NCBI GenBank assembly: GCA_944375795.1
Contig: CALWAU010000043.1
Span: 1-38,986 of the forward strand
DNA length: 38,986 nt
DNA from: an uncultured Clostridia bacterium
GTDB lineage: Bacteria; Bacillota; Clostridia; Christensenellales; Borkfalkiaceae
Direction of reading: 5' to 3'
Shown here: piece by piece, positions 1 through 6,806 of the stretch
Numbering within the stretch: position 1 is the first letter of the stretch
Layout: every line of letters starts with the position of its first letter
The notes under the pieces: generated by a model
Databases searched by the model: none
What the model saw: the letters and a program-made list of their open reading frames with translations, nothing else
What the model was told of the DNA's origin: nothing
Made by a program: the position numbers and the translations under genes

Positions 1-1
1 T

Positions 2-223
2 GATTGCAGCGGACTGACGAGCGTGGAAATTCCGGACAGTGTGACAAGTATCGAGTACGGTGCGTTTCAAAATTGCAGCAGCTTGACGAGCGCTATATTT
101 GAAAATCCGAATGGTTGGTCGGTGGACGGCACAAGCCTTGCAAGCAGTAACCTTTCCGACCCTGCCACTGCGGCGAGATATCTTACTTCGGTTTATAGTG
201 GTATTTCTTGGAAACGCAATTAA
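2..223 (+). CDS. BspA-like leucine-rich repeat protein, C-terminal fragment
   Basis: The reading frame is open from base 2 and ends at 223, so only the last 73 residues of a larger protein are present; a GTG at 23 is an internal codon, not a convincing start. The visible part holds one and a half repeats of the LRR_5/BspA type (SVEIPDSVTSIEYGAFQNCS, then SLTSAIFENPNGW), where the pattern 'IPDSVTSIGYxAFxNCSSLTS' is characteristic. The C-terminus has no LPXTG anchor or membrane helix. Proteins of this family are usually secreted or surface-attached in gut bacteria and may bind host or matrix proteins; that role is inferred from the family. An intrinsic terminator follows 28 bases after the stop. 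Confidence 0.8.
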   Translation, partial: DCSGLTSVEIPDSVTSIEYGAFQNCSSLTSAIFENPNGWSVDGTSLASSNLSDPATAARYLTSVYSGISWKRN

Positions 224-251
224 AATCAAAGATGTCCGGAAAAAGCAAAAG

Positions 252-277
252 CGGGGCCGAAAGGCTCCGCTTTTTGC
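252..277 (+). terminator. Intrinsic terminator of the LRR gene
   Basis: An eight-base-pair stem GCGGGGCC / GGCTCCGC with a GAAA loop and one G-U pair is followed by CTTTTTG. It lies 28 bases past the LRR stop codon. Confidence 0.75.
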
Positions 278-310
278 CGATTTAAGTCAGGCGAAACGCG
301 GCATAAGGGC

Positions 311-460
311 AGGACAATCCCTCAGTCTGCCTGCGGCAGCCAGCTCCCTTTACACAAAGGAGCCTTGGGAAGAAGCCGCCGCTCTGTCACTCCCTTTGCA
401 CAAAGGAGCCTTGGAGAGAAAACCGCATTGCAGTCCCTTTGCACAAAGGAGCCGGAGGGA
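311..460. repeat. Clostridial intergenic hairpin repeat, one long and two partial copies
   Basis: The segment near 313-363 contains a short hairpin (CTGCC TGC GGCAG) followed by a second one (CTCCCTTTACACAAAGGAGC). The second hairpin unit recurs at about 389-410 and 433-453 as TCCCTTTGCACAAAGGAGCC, giving three near-palindromes in 110 bases. From memory this matches an intergenic repeat scattered through gut Clostridia genomes. No coding potential is apparent. The array fills most of the gap between the LRR gene and the convergent zinc-ribbon gene. Confidence 0.6.
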
Positions 461-470
461 CAACGAAAGT

Positions 471-493
471 AAAAACCCGCCCGAAGGCGGGTT
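471..493 (-). terminator. Intrinsic terminator of the zinc-ribbon gene
   Basis: Read on the minus strand, AACCCGCC TTCG GGCGGGTT runs into TTT, 5 bases past the stop of the minus-strand gene: an eight-base-pair stem with a stable TTCG loop. Confidence 0.8.
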
Positions 494-497
494 GTCG

Positions 498-1001
498 TTA
501 CCGCAGTTTGGCGCCGCAGTGGTTGCAAAAGGCGCTGTCGGAGGGAATGTCTTTTCCGCAGGCGGGACAGACGGAGCGGAGGGGCTTCCCGCAGCCCTTG
601 CAGAATTTGCTTCCCTTTTCGTTCCGTTCCCCGCAGGCGGGGCAAACGGCCGTTTCTTCCGCGTTTTGCGCTTCCCGTGCGGCGGAGACGACGTCGCCGA
701 CGGCGGGGCGCAATTCGCCGGCCGCTTCGTTGATGACGGGCACCGATTCGTTTTTGACGTATGTGTTTATTTCGCGGCGGAAGCCCATGGAGAGCAATCC
801 TCCGCCCACGGCGCACATCGGCAGTCCGAGAATGGCGCACCAGAACAAGCCGGGGGGACTTCCCGACCCGAAAGAGGAGAACAGGCTGATGAAGCCGATG
901 GCGGCGAAAACGATTCCGGCCGCGAGGACGATTCCTCCGGCAATTTTGAGAATTTTTTTCGTCTTTTCGTGTTCGGGAGAGCGGGTATTTTTGTCGGGCA
1001 T
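498..1001 (-). CDS. Membrane protein with two C-terminal zinc ribbons
   Basis: 167 residues. A charged N-terminus is followed by two predicted membrane helices (about 18-41 and 50-74), a linker, and two zinc-ribbon knuckle pairs with cysteines at 120/123/134/137 and 145/148/159/162 (CPACGERNEKGSKFCKGCG and CPACGKDIPSDSAFCNHCG). The layout is that of small 'zinc-ribbon domain' (DZR-like) membrane proteins common in Bacillota, whose function is unknown. The start is supported by AAAGGAGG seven bases before the ATG. It lies downstream of tRNA-Val on the same strand, and I see no promoter of its own between the tRNA terminator and the gene, so it may rely on read-through. Confidence 0.8.
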   Translation of the reverse strand: MPDKNTRSPEHEKTKKILKIAGGIVLAAGIVFAAIGFISLFSSFGSGSPPGLFWCAILGLPMCAVGGGLLSMGFRREINTYVKNESVPVINEAAGELRPAVGDVVSAAREAQNAEETAVCPACGERNEKGSKFCKGCGKPLRSVCPACGKDIPSDSAFCNHCGAKLR

Positions 1002-1051
1002 GGCTGTACCTCCTTTGCGCTGTCCGCGCGGAAAAAAATCGGAAAAAAAGC

Positions 1052-1077
1052 AAAAAACCTCCGGGTTTTCCGGAGGC
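1052..1077 (-). terminator. Terminator downstream of tRNA-Val
   Basis: On the minus strand CCTCCGG AAAA CCCGGAGG is followed by TTTTTTGC. It lies 12 bases past the tRNA 3' end and before the zinc-ribbon gene. Confidence 0.8.
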
Positions 1078-1088
1078 CTTTTGCAAGT

Positions 1089-1165
<77 letters not shown>

Positions 1166-1181
1166 GTAATCTTGCTTTGAT

Positions 1182-1210
1182 ATTATAGCAGATAATTTTT
1201 TTTCCGTCAA
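1182..1210 (-). promoter_or_regulatory. Sigma-A promoter of tRNA-Val
   Basis: On the minus strand, TTGACG (1210-1205) and TATAAT (1187-1182) are separated by 17 bases. The expected start is about 10 bases before the mature tRNA 5' end. Confidence 0.85.
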
Positions 1211-1289
1211 CTGATTTTCGGCGGATTTCGCATTTTCGCAAAAGTTTTTGCAAAAAGGCGGCGATTGCCGTTTTTTGGCGGGCGCATCG

Positions 1290-1319
1290 TTGACTTTTCG
1301 ATGGAAAATGGGATATAAT
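1290..1319 (+). promoter_or_regulatory. Sigma-A promoter of the ZIP-AsnC unit
   Basis: TTGACT (1290-1295) and TATAAT (1314-1319) with an 18-base spacer. The predicted leader to the ATG at 1351 is about 25 bases and carries GGGAGG. Confidence 0.82.
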
Positions 1320-1350
1320 AAAGACAGAGGCATTTTTACGGGAGGACATT

Positions 1351-2130
1351 ATGGGAGGTACGGTGGCGCTCGGGCTGCTTTTGCCCTTTGCCGGTACGAC
1401 GCTCGGCGCGGCGATGGTCTTTTTTCTGAAAAGGGAAATTGCTCCGAAATTGCAAAAGCTGCTTTTGGGTTTTGCGTCCGGCGTGATGATCGCCGCGTCC
1501 GTCTGGTCGCTCATTCTCCCTTCGGTGGAACTCGCGAGGGAGAGCGGGATAATCGAATGGCTCCCCGCCGCCGCGGGATTTGTCGGGGGAATGCTCGTTC
1601 TGCTCCTCCTCGATTCGGTCGTGCCGCATCAGCATCTGGATTCGGACAAACCGGAGGGGCACAAATCCGCCCTCGGAAAGACCAAGCTGCTCTTTCTTTC
1701 GGTGACGCTGCACAACGTACCGGAGGGCATGGCGGTGGGGGCGGTCTTTGCGGGCCTGATCGCCGCGGGAGAGGAGATTTCCGCCGCGGCGGCGCTTTCG
1801 CTGTCCGTCGGCATCGCGCTGCAGAATTTCCCCGAGGGCGCCATCGTTTCCATGCCCCTGAAGGGAACGGGAAAGAAGGGCAGGGCATTTCTCTACGGCT
1901 TTCTTTCGGGCGCCGTGGAGCCGGTCGCGGCCCTGATTACCGTTTTGTTTTCGGGCGTCATTCTGCCCGTGCTTCCCTATCTTTTGTCCTTTGCGGCGGG
2001 CGCGATGATCTACGTCGTGGTGGAGGAACTCATTCCCGAATCGCAGAGCGGCGAGCATTCCAATATCGCCACGATAGGGGTCATGCTCGGATTTGTCGTC
2101 ATGATGATTATGGATATGGCGCTGGGATGA
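1351..2130 (+). CDS. ZIP family divalent metal transporter
   Basis: 259 residues, nearly all membrane-embedded, with about eight helices. It carries the ZIP signature in transmembrane segments IV and V: HNVPEG at 121-126 and QNFPEG at 158-163, whose His, Asn and Glu residues form the metal site in the family. A histidine-containing loop (HQHLD, 93-97) and EELIPE (225-230) also fit the GufA/ZupT-type bacterial subgroup. The likely role is uptake of zinc or another divalent metal across the cell membrane; the metal cannot be read from sequence. ATG at 1351 follows GGGAGGACATT. An Lrp/AsnC regulator starts 34 bases after its stop, so the two are probably cotranscribed. Confidence 0.9.
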   Translation: MGGTVALGLLLPFAGTTLGAAMVFFLKREIAPKLQKLLLGFASGVMIAASVWSLILPSVELARESGIIEWLPAAAGFVGGMLVLLLLDSVVPHQHLDSDKPEGHKSALGKTKLLFLSVTLHNVPEGMAVGAVFAGLIAAGEEISAAAALSLSVGIALQNFPEGAIVSMPLKGTGKKGRAFLYGFLSGAVEPVAALITVLFSGVILPVLPYLLSFAAGAMIYVVVEELIPESQSGEHSNIATIGVMLGFVVMMIMDMALG

Positions 2131-2163
2131 AGCGCCGGAAAAAACTCGGAAAGGAGGCAGGGG

Positions 2164-2637
2164 ATGCGTAAAAGCGAAAAAAACGGCGTTCAGGCGGCGG
2201 ATAAGACGGATTTGCAGATTTTATCCCTGCTGCGGGATGACGCCCGCATGTCCGTCAAACACATCGCGGAAAAGACTTATCTTTCTCCGACGGCGATTTC
2301 CGCCCGCATAGAAAAGCTGGAACGGGACGGCTACATAGAGGGATATCACACCCGCATCAATCCGCAGGCGTTCGGCTTCAATATCAAGGCGTTTATCAAT
2401 CTGGAAGTCGAACCCGTTCAGAAAAAGGAATTTTATCCCTATATCCGTTCCTGTCCCAACGTCGTGGAGTGCAACTGCGTGACGGGGGATTATGCCATGC
2501 TGATAGAGGTGCTTTTCCGCACGACGGACGAACTCGATCATTTCATCAACGAGCTGCAGCATTTCGGCAAGACCAAGACGCAGATTGTATTTTCCACCTC
2601 CGTCGAACACCGCGATTCCTTCCTCGATCTGGAATAG
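2164..2637 (+). CDS. Lrp/AsnC family transcriptional regulator
   Basis: 157 residues. Residues 13-62 form the AsnC-type helix-turn-helix (DKTDLQILSLLRDDARMSVK followed by LSPTAISARIEKLERDGYI), and about 75-150 form the RAM/AsnC effector-binding domain, which contains the CVTGDYAMLIEV strand typical of the family. Members form dimers and octamers and respond to amino acids or related metabolites. The ligand is unknown here. The start has AGGAGGCAGGGG just before ATG. It follows the ZIP transporter in the same unit; whether it controls that gene, or the arginine genes further on, cannot be told from sequence. Confidence 0.9.
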   Translation: MRKSEKNGVQAADKTDLQILSLLRDDARMSVKHIAEKTYLSPTAISARIEKLERDGYIEGYHTRINPQAFGFNIKAFINLEVEPVQKKEFYPYIRSCPNVVECNCVTGDYAMLIEVLFRTTDELDHFINELQHFGKTKTQIVFSTSVEHRDSFLDLE

Positions 2638-2659
2638 CGTATTCCCGTTGTTTTCGGCG

Positions 2660-2687
2660 TTTTCCGCGCTTTTTCGCGGGCGGAAAA
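2660..2687 (+). other. Hairpin downstream of the AsnC gene
   Basis: TTTTCCGC (2660-2667) pairs perfectly with GCGGAAAA (2680-2687). No T-run follows on the plus strand, so it is a poor classical terminator, though its position 20 bases past the stop suggests an mRNA 3' end or processing structure. Confidence 0.4.
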
Positions 2688-2697
2688 ATCGGGGCGC

Positions 2698-2713
2698 TGT
2701 TTCACGTGAAAAG
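2698..2713. promoter_or_regulatory. Candidate parS (ParB/Spo0J binding) site
   Basis: TGTTTCACGTGAAAAG matches the bacterial parS consensus TGTTTCACGTGAAACA at 14 of 16 positions and contains the perfect 12-base palindrome TTTCACGTGAAA. It lies between genes, just upstream of the ribosome site of the HD-domain gene. Known parS sites cluster around replication origins and load ParB. The identification rests on sequence match alone. Confidence 0.6.
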
Positions 2714-2727
2714 ACAGGGAGGGATTC

Positions 2728-3204
2728 ATGACGCTGCTCGAACGAAGCGCGGCCTGCGCCGCGGATGCGGAAAAATATCTGCTCCCCGTTCTGCGGAGCG
2801 GAGAGGCGGAAAAAATGAAAGCGCACGTACAGCACGGGGGCGTAAGCACCTACGAGCATTGTTTCAACGTGGCAAAATGCAGCCTGTATCTCGCCCGGAA
2901 GTGGAAATGGAAGGTGGACGAGGAGGAGTTGGTTCTGGGCGCTTTCCTGCACGATTTTTATCTTTACGATTGGCACGTGAACAGGCGCCGCGGTCGGCTG
3001 CACGGCTTTTGCCATACCGCTTTGGCGGCAAAAAACGCGCGGGAAATTTTCGGCGTGGACGATAAGGTGTATTATATCATCCGCACGCATATGTTTCCGC
3101 TCACGCTCTTCTGGATGCCGCGGTCGGCGGAGGGCTGGCTGGTATGTCTGGCGGACAAATACTGCGCCCTCAGGGAAACCTCCGCGCGCGGATACGGGCG
3201 ATAA
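2728..3204 (+). CDS. HD-domain protein (putative metal-dependent phosphohydrolase)
   Basis: 158 residues. The HD metal-binding pattern is visible: His44 in TYEHCFNVA, His75-Asp76 in FLHDFYLYDWH, further histidines at 92, 96 and 121, and Asp143 in LADKYCA. Family members hydrolyse phosphomonoesters or nucleotides in the cytoplasm; I cannot assign a substrate. It is compact with no extra domain or membrane helix. The start follows AGGGAGGG by four bases. It sits 90 bases after the AsnC gene, with the parS-like palindrome in that gap, and ends at a bidirectional terminator shared with the convergent rod-protein gene. Confidence 0.8.
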   Translation: MTLLERSAACAADAEKYLLPVLRSGEAEKMKAHVQHGGVSTYEHCFNVAKCSLYLARKWKWKVDEEELVLGAFLHDFYLYDWHVNRRRGRLHGFCHTALAAKNAREIFGVDDKVYYIIRTHMFPLTLFWMPRSAEGWLVCLADKYCALRETSARGYGR

Positions 3205-3205
3205 A

Positions 3206-3240
3206 ATATCCCCTCGGAAGAAATTCCGAGGGGATTTCGT
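3206..3240. terminator. Bidirectional terminator between HD gene and rod-protein gene
   Basis: A 12-base-pair perfect stem ATCCCCTCGGAA / TTCCGAGGGGAT (3208-3219 and 3224-3235) with a GAAA loop lies between two convergent genes. The plus-strand tail is TTCGT and the minus-strand tail is ATTTTAT, so it may serve both. Confidence 0.75.
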
Positions 3241-3245
3241 CGGAT

Positions 3246-6200
3246 TCAGTTTTTCGCGTTGAGCGAAAAGAGATAGTAGAAAACCGCAAAGAGAATGATG
3301 TTGACGAGATAGATGACGGGCAAAATTACGTACGCGAGCAATTCGCGGGGCTGTTTGAGGTCCGCTTTGAGATAGACCGCCACCATGCTGACGACGATGA
3401 CGCCTATCACGAAGATGATGGAGGCGTTGAGGAGATATCCCGGGTGTTTTCCCCGCCTCGCCTGGGGGCGATAACCGCAGGCATAGAGGACGGTGCACAG
3501 CAGGAAGCCCGCAAGTCCCACGCCGCAGCCCACGGCCGGATACAGGCCGGAAACGTTCAGCCTGTCCTTGACGAAGAAGATGACCAGGCTTTCGGCCAGA
3601 ATGATGCAGAAAGTGATGAGGGCGGATTTGAAGAGGGTCAGCCCCTTGTTGAAGAACGCGGGGGCGGAGGCCGGCGCCTCTGCTTTATTCTTTCCCGCAT
3701 CCATGCTTCCCGCCGTCTTTAAGCGGATGCCGTCCGTTTGGGCGCGCCGGCGGAGGTCGTCGAGATCGATTCCCTCCTGTTTTGCGGCCGCCGGAGCGGT
3801 TGCCGGCGCGGGCGCCGTTCGCGGTTGGGCGGGGCGGCGGTATTCGTTCTCCAAAAATCCCGAAGGGGCGGGATAGGGAACGCCGTAGCCGGGATAGGGG
3901 GGCTCGGCGGAGCCGTTCGCGTATTCCGCGGCATAGCGGCGGGAATTGAATTCGCGGCGCGCCGCGTTCAATGCGTTTTCGCGGCTTTCGAGGTCGAGCT
4001 CCCGCTCTTTGAGTGCGGCGAGCTGTTTGTCGATGTCCGCATTCTTTTCCTGATATTCCGCCGCGGTTTCCAGCTTTTTCTTTTCCGTTTCCAGCTGCGC
4101 CTTTTCAAATTCCGTCTTTTGTTTTTCAAACGCTTCCTTGTCTTCGTCCAGCTTGGAACGCTGCGCTTCCAGGGTCTGCTTTTCTTCCTCGAACTTTTGC
4201 TTTTCCGTCCGGAAGGCGTTTTGTTCTTCGTTGAACCGCGCGAGTCCGTCGTTGAATTGCTTCACCTGTGCGTTGTAGGAGGCGAGCCTGTCCGCAAAAT
4301 CGAACTGCTGCGCCGCCAGCGTGTTTTTCTGGGTCATGAAATCGAGCTGCTGCTGATTGTAGATGGCCTGCCGTGCGGCGAGATCCTTTTGCTGCCGGCG
4401 GAAAGCTTCGATGTCGTTTTGCAGCTGTTCGCCGCTGCGCATCAACTCGTTCTGTCGGGCGGCGAGGTCGTCCCGTTGCCTCTGAACGTCCGCGGCGGAG
4501 GTGTCCGTCTGCGTCTGTCGGCTCTCTATCGCCCGTTGGTGCTCCTGCAGGGAATATTCCTTTTCGGTCAGCTCGTAGTTTTTCTTTTCCAGCTCGTTCT
4601 GCCTTTCCGCAAGCTCTCTCTGCGCCGTTTCGAGGGAGAGTTTTTCCGATTGCAGGCCTTCTTCCCGCTCCCGTATTTCGTTTTCTTTTTCGTCGAGGCC
4701 GCGGCGTTCGGAGAGGAGGGCTTCCCGCTGTCCGTCGAGATCGGTTTTGTCCCGTTCGTATGCGGCGCGTTCTTCTTCCCATTCGGCGCGCAGGCGTTCG
4801 TATTCTTCCCGTTCTTCGGCGAGGGCATTCTCGCGCTCCCGTATCGCCGTCTCCCGCGCTTCCAGCTCCGTGGCGGTGCTTTCGACGTTTTCGCCGGAGG
4901 AACGGACGGTCTCGTTCATTTCGTCGATGGAACGCTCGCGGGAGGCGAGTTCCTCCTCCTTTTCCGCAAGCCGCGCTTTGAGCGCTTCCAGCTCCGCCGT
5001 CCTTTCTTCCGTTTCCCGCTTTTCCGCTTCGAGCTGCCGCATTTGCTCGTCGATCTGCGCCTGGCGGGCGCTGAGTTCCACGGAGCGGTTATAGTGCTCG
5101 GCGGTCTTGTTTTCGAGGTCGTTTTTCAGAAGATTGAGCGCTTCTTCCTGGGAGGAGAGGGCGTTTCTGAGCGTGGCGATGTCAGATTTCTTTTCCTCCA
5201 GCTCGGCGCGCATTTCTTCCAGATCTTCGCTCTCCGCCTGCCGGTCCTGCATGGCGGTCTTTTCTTCTTCCAGCTGCGTTCTCTCCGCCTGAATGCGGGA
5301 GAGTATCTCATAATTTTCCGCCGTTTTCCTGTCGAGTTCTTCGCGGAGCCCGTCGAGCGCGCGCGTCTTTTCTTCCAGCTCGGCGCGCTGCGTTTCCGCT
5401 TCGGCTTCCGCTTTCTTCAGTTTTTCTTCCGCGTTTTCGATTTCCCGACGCTTTTCTTCGAGGGCTTCTTCCGCCCGTTGCAGGGCAGTCTCCCGTTCGG
5501 TCAGCTCCGATTGCTTCGTTTCGGAATCGGAAAGGGCCTCGGAGAGGGCGTCCTCCCGTTCCGCGAGCGCGGCGCGCGCTTCTTCCAGCTCCTTCTTCTT
5601 TTCGTCGAGTTCCGCTTGCAGCTCGTCCAGATTTTTCTGTTTTTCGTCCAGCTCGGATTGCAGGGAGAGGAGTTCGGACTGCTTGTCCGCCAGTTCTTCG
5701 GTGCGGGAGGATGTCTCCGCGCGCACCTCGTCGAGCTCGGTGATCTTTTCGTCGATCTCGATTTTCTGCGAATCGATTTTCCCTTTCAGGGAATCGATTT
5801 CCGCCCGCTGCCGCTCGAGCTCGTCCTTTGCTTCGCTTATCTCGCGCTGCTTTTCGTTCAGCTCAAATTCCTTTGCGTCGATTTCCGACTGCTTGTCGGC
5901 CAGCGCGCGTTCCTTTTCCTCCAATTCTTCTTTCTGCGTGCGGATCTTCTCTTTCAGCTCGTTGAAATCCGATTTCTGCGTGCTCAGAGAGGAGCTTTGC
6001 ACGGAGAGGAGGGAGCGTTCCCGCTGCAGTTCGTTGCGGAGATTGTTGAGGGCGTTTCTTTCTTCCTCCAAGGCCGATTCGCGCGCGGCGAGCGTCTTTT
6101 TGATATCGAGCAGCTCTTTCTGCTTTTCCGTGATAAAGGAAAAGTCGTAGTGGGCGTTGCCGTCCGAAATCAGGCTGTCGATGACCGTGCGGGAATATTC

Positions 6201-6563
6201 CCATTCGGACAAATCGCGCTGCGTCACCTCTTTTCCCTTTTCCGTGAGACGGAAATATTTCCGCCTGCCGCCGTTGGAAAAGTCCCCGTAATAGGATTCG
6301 ACGTATTTCAGGGATTCGAGGCGCTTTAAGGCGCTGTAAAGGGTGGGCTGTTTCAGGGTATACAGTCCGCCGCTCTTTTTCTCGATTTCGTTGATGATGT
6401 CGTAGCCGTACTTGTCCCCGTCGTACAGGCTCCGCAGAATAATGGTGTTGATGTGCCCGCGAATGAGATCGGAGCTTATCGTGGTGATGCCCTGTTCCTC
6501 CGCGCCGCCCGTCAGGGAGAAATCTTCCAGCTCGTCCACTCTCGTCTTTTCTTCCTGCGTCAT
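3246..6563 (-). CDS. PadR-type DNA-binding protein with giant coiled coil and C-terminal membrane anchor
   Basis: 1105 residues in three parts. (1) An acidic leader of about 30 residues, then a PadR winged helix at about 31-125: LIRGHINTIILRSLYDGDKY, GLYTLKQPTLYSALKRLES, GGRRKYFRLTEKGKE. (2) About 145-905: an almost uninterrupted Glu/Lys/Arg/Gln/Leu-rich coiled coil with repeated ELEEK/LDEKQ-like heptads. (3) A Pro/Tyr/Ala-rich linker, then four predicted membrane helices near 980-998, 1007-1031, 1044-1066 and 1076-1100, with a short cytosolic tail. Ordinary PadR proteins are 100-200 residues and soluble. The architecture implies a DNA-binding head held away from the membrane by a long rod, perhaps 110 nm if fully helical; that is inference. 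ATG follows AGGAGGG. A strong promoter and an operator-like dyad precede it. Confidence 0.88.
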   Translation of the reverse strand: MTQEEKTRVDELEDFSLTGGAEEQGITTISSDLIRGHINTIILRSLYDGDKYGYDIINEIEKKSGGLYTLKQPTLYSALKRLESLKYVESYYGDFSNGGRRKYFRLTEKGKEVTQRDLSEWEYSRTVIDSLISDGNAHYDFSFITEKQKELLDIKKTLAARESALEEERNALNNLRNELQRERSLLSVQSSSLSTQKSDFNELKEKIRTQKEELEEKERALADKQSEIDAKEFELNEKQREISEAKDELERQRAEIDSLKGKIDSQKIEIDEKITELDEVRAETSSRTEELADKQSELLSLQSELDEKQKNLDELQAELDEKKKELEEARAALAEREDALSEALSDSETKQSELTERETALQRAEEALEEKRREIENAEEKLKKAEAEAETQRAELEEKTRALDGLREELDRKTAENYEILSRIQAERTQLEEEKTAMQDRQAESEDLEEMRAELEEKKSDIATLRNALSSQEEALNLLKNDLENKTAEHYNRSVELSARQAQIDEQMRQLEAEKRETEERTAELEALKARLAEKEEELASRERSIDEMNETVRSSGENVESTATELEARETAIRERENALAEEREEYERLRAEWEEERAAYERDKTDLDGQREALLSERRGLDEKENEIREREEGLQSEKLSLETAQRELAERQNELEKKNYELTEKEYSLQEHQRAIESRQTQTDTSAADVQRQRDDLAARQNELMRSGEQLQNDIEAFRRQQKDLAARQAIYNQQQLDFMTQKNTLAAQQFDFADRLASYNAQVKQFNDGLARFNEEQNAFRTEKQKFEEEKQTLEAQRSKLDEDKEAFEKQKTEFEKAQLETEKKKLETAAEYQEKNADIDKQLAALKERELDLESRENALNAARREFNSRRYAAEYANGSAEPPYPGYGVPYPAPSGFLENEYRRPAQPRTAPAPATAPAAAKQEGIDLDDLRRRAQTDGIRLKTAGSMDAGKNKAEAPASAPAFFNKGLTLFKSALITFCIILAESLVIFFVKDRLNVSGLYPAVGCGVGLAGFLLCTVLYACGYRPQARRGKHPGYLLNASIIFVIGVIVVSMVAVYLKADLKQPRELLAYVILPVIYLVNIILFAVFYYLFSLNAKN

Positions 6564-6583
6564 GGTCCGCCCTCCTTCGTGTA

Positions 6584-6596
6584 TTTGTCTGACATA
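6584..6596. promoter_or_regulatory. Operator-like dyad in the rod-gene leader
   Basis: TTTGTC-T-GACATA is one base from the perfect dyad TATGTC-N-GACATA. It lies about 40 bases downstream of the predicted transcription start and 20 bases before the ATG. The same dyad occurs twice before the gene at 32244. PadR proteins commonly autoregulate, so this protein is a candidate to bind here. Confidence 0.45.
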
Positions 6597-6640
6597 GTAT
6601 AGGTTGTCTGCGAGAATACAATAAATATCTTATATATAGT

Positions 6641-6669
6641 ATTATACAACAAATAATTCCATAAGTCAA
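6641..6669 (-). promoter_or_regulatory. Sigma-A promoter of the rod-protein gene
   Basis: On the minus strand, TTGACT (6669-6664) and TATAAT (6646-6641) have a 17-base spacer. The leader of about 70 bases is AT-rich and contains the dyad at 6584-6596. Confidence 0.85.
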
Positions 6670-6771
6670 CGGGAATCGACAAAAAACTTGTCCGTTTTTC
6701 GCTTTTTTTCTCCTTTTTTGCCGATTTTGCGGACATTTTTCCGATTGTCGTAAAAAGGGCTTTGCGCGGCG

Positions 6772-6800
6772 TTGACATTTTTTTCCGGACGGTGTATAAT
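6772..6800 (+). promoter_or_regulatory. Perfect-consensus promoter giving a predicted leaderless thioesterase mRNA
   Basis: TTGACA (6772-6777), 17 bases, TATAAT (6795-6800). The expected transcription start, six to eight bases past the -10 box, coincides with the ATG at 6807. Confidence 0.88.
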
Positions 6801-6806
6801 ACAGGT

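Noticed and set aside
1254-1277. CGGC GATT GCCG TTTTTT as an intrinsic terminator
   Set aside because: The stem is only four base pairs and there is no gene ending upstream on that strand; it lies between two divergent promoters.
2974-2992. Third CACGTG site, GGCACGTGAACA
   Set aside because: Inside the HD-domain coding region with a poor match outside the core six bases.
3738-6329. 863-codon open frame antisense to the rod-protein gene
   Set aside because: It arises because the Glu/Lys/Leu-rich coiled coil uses few codons that give stops on the opposite strand. The translation is low-complexity Phe/Leu/Arg-rich and has no ribosome site or family likeness.
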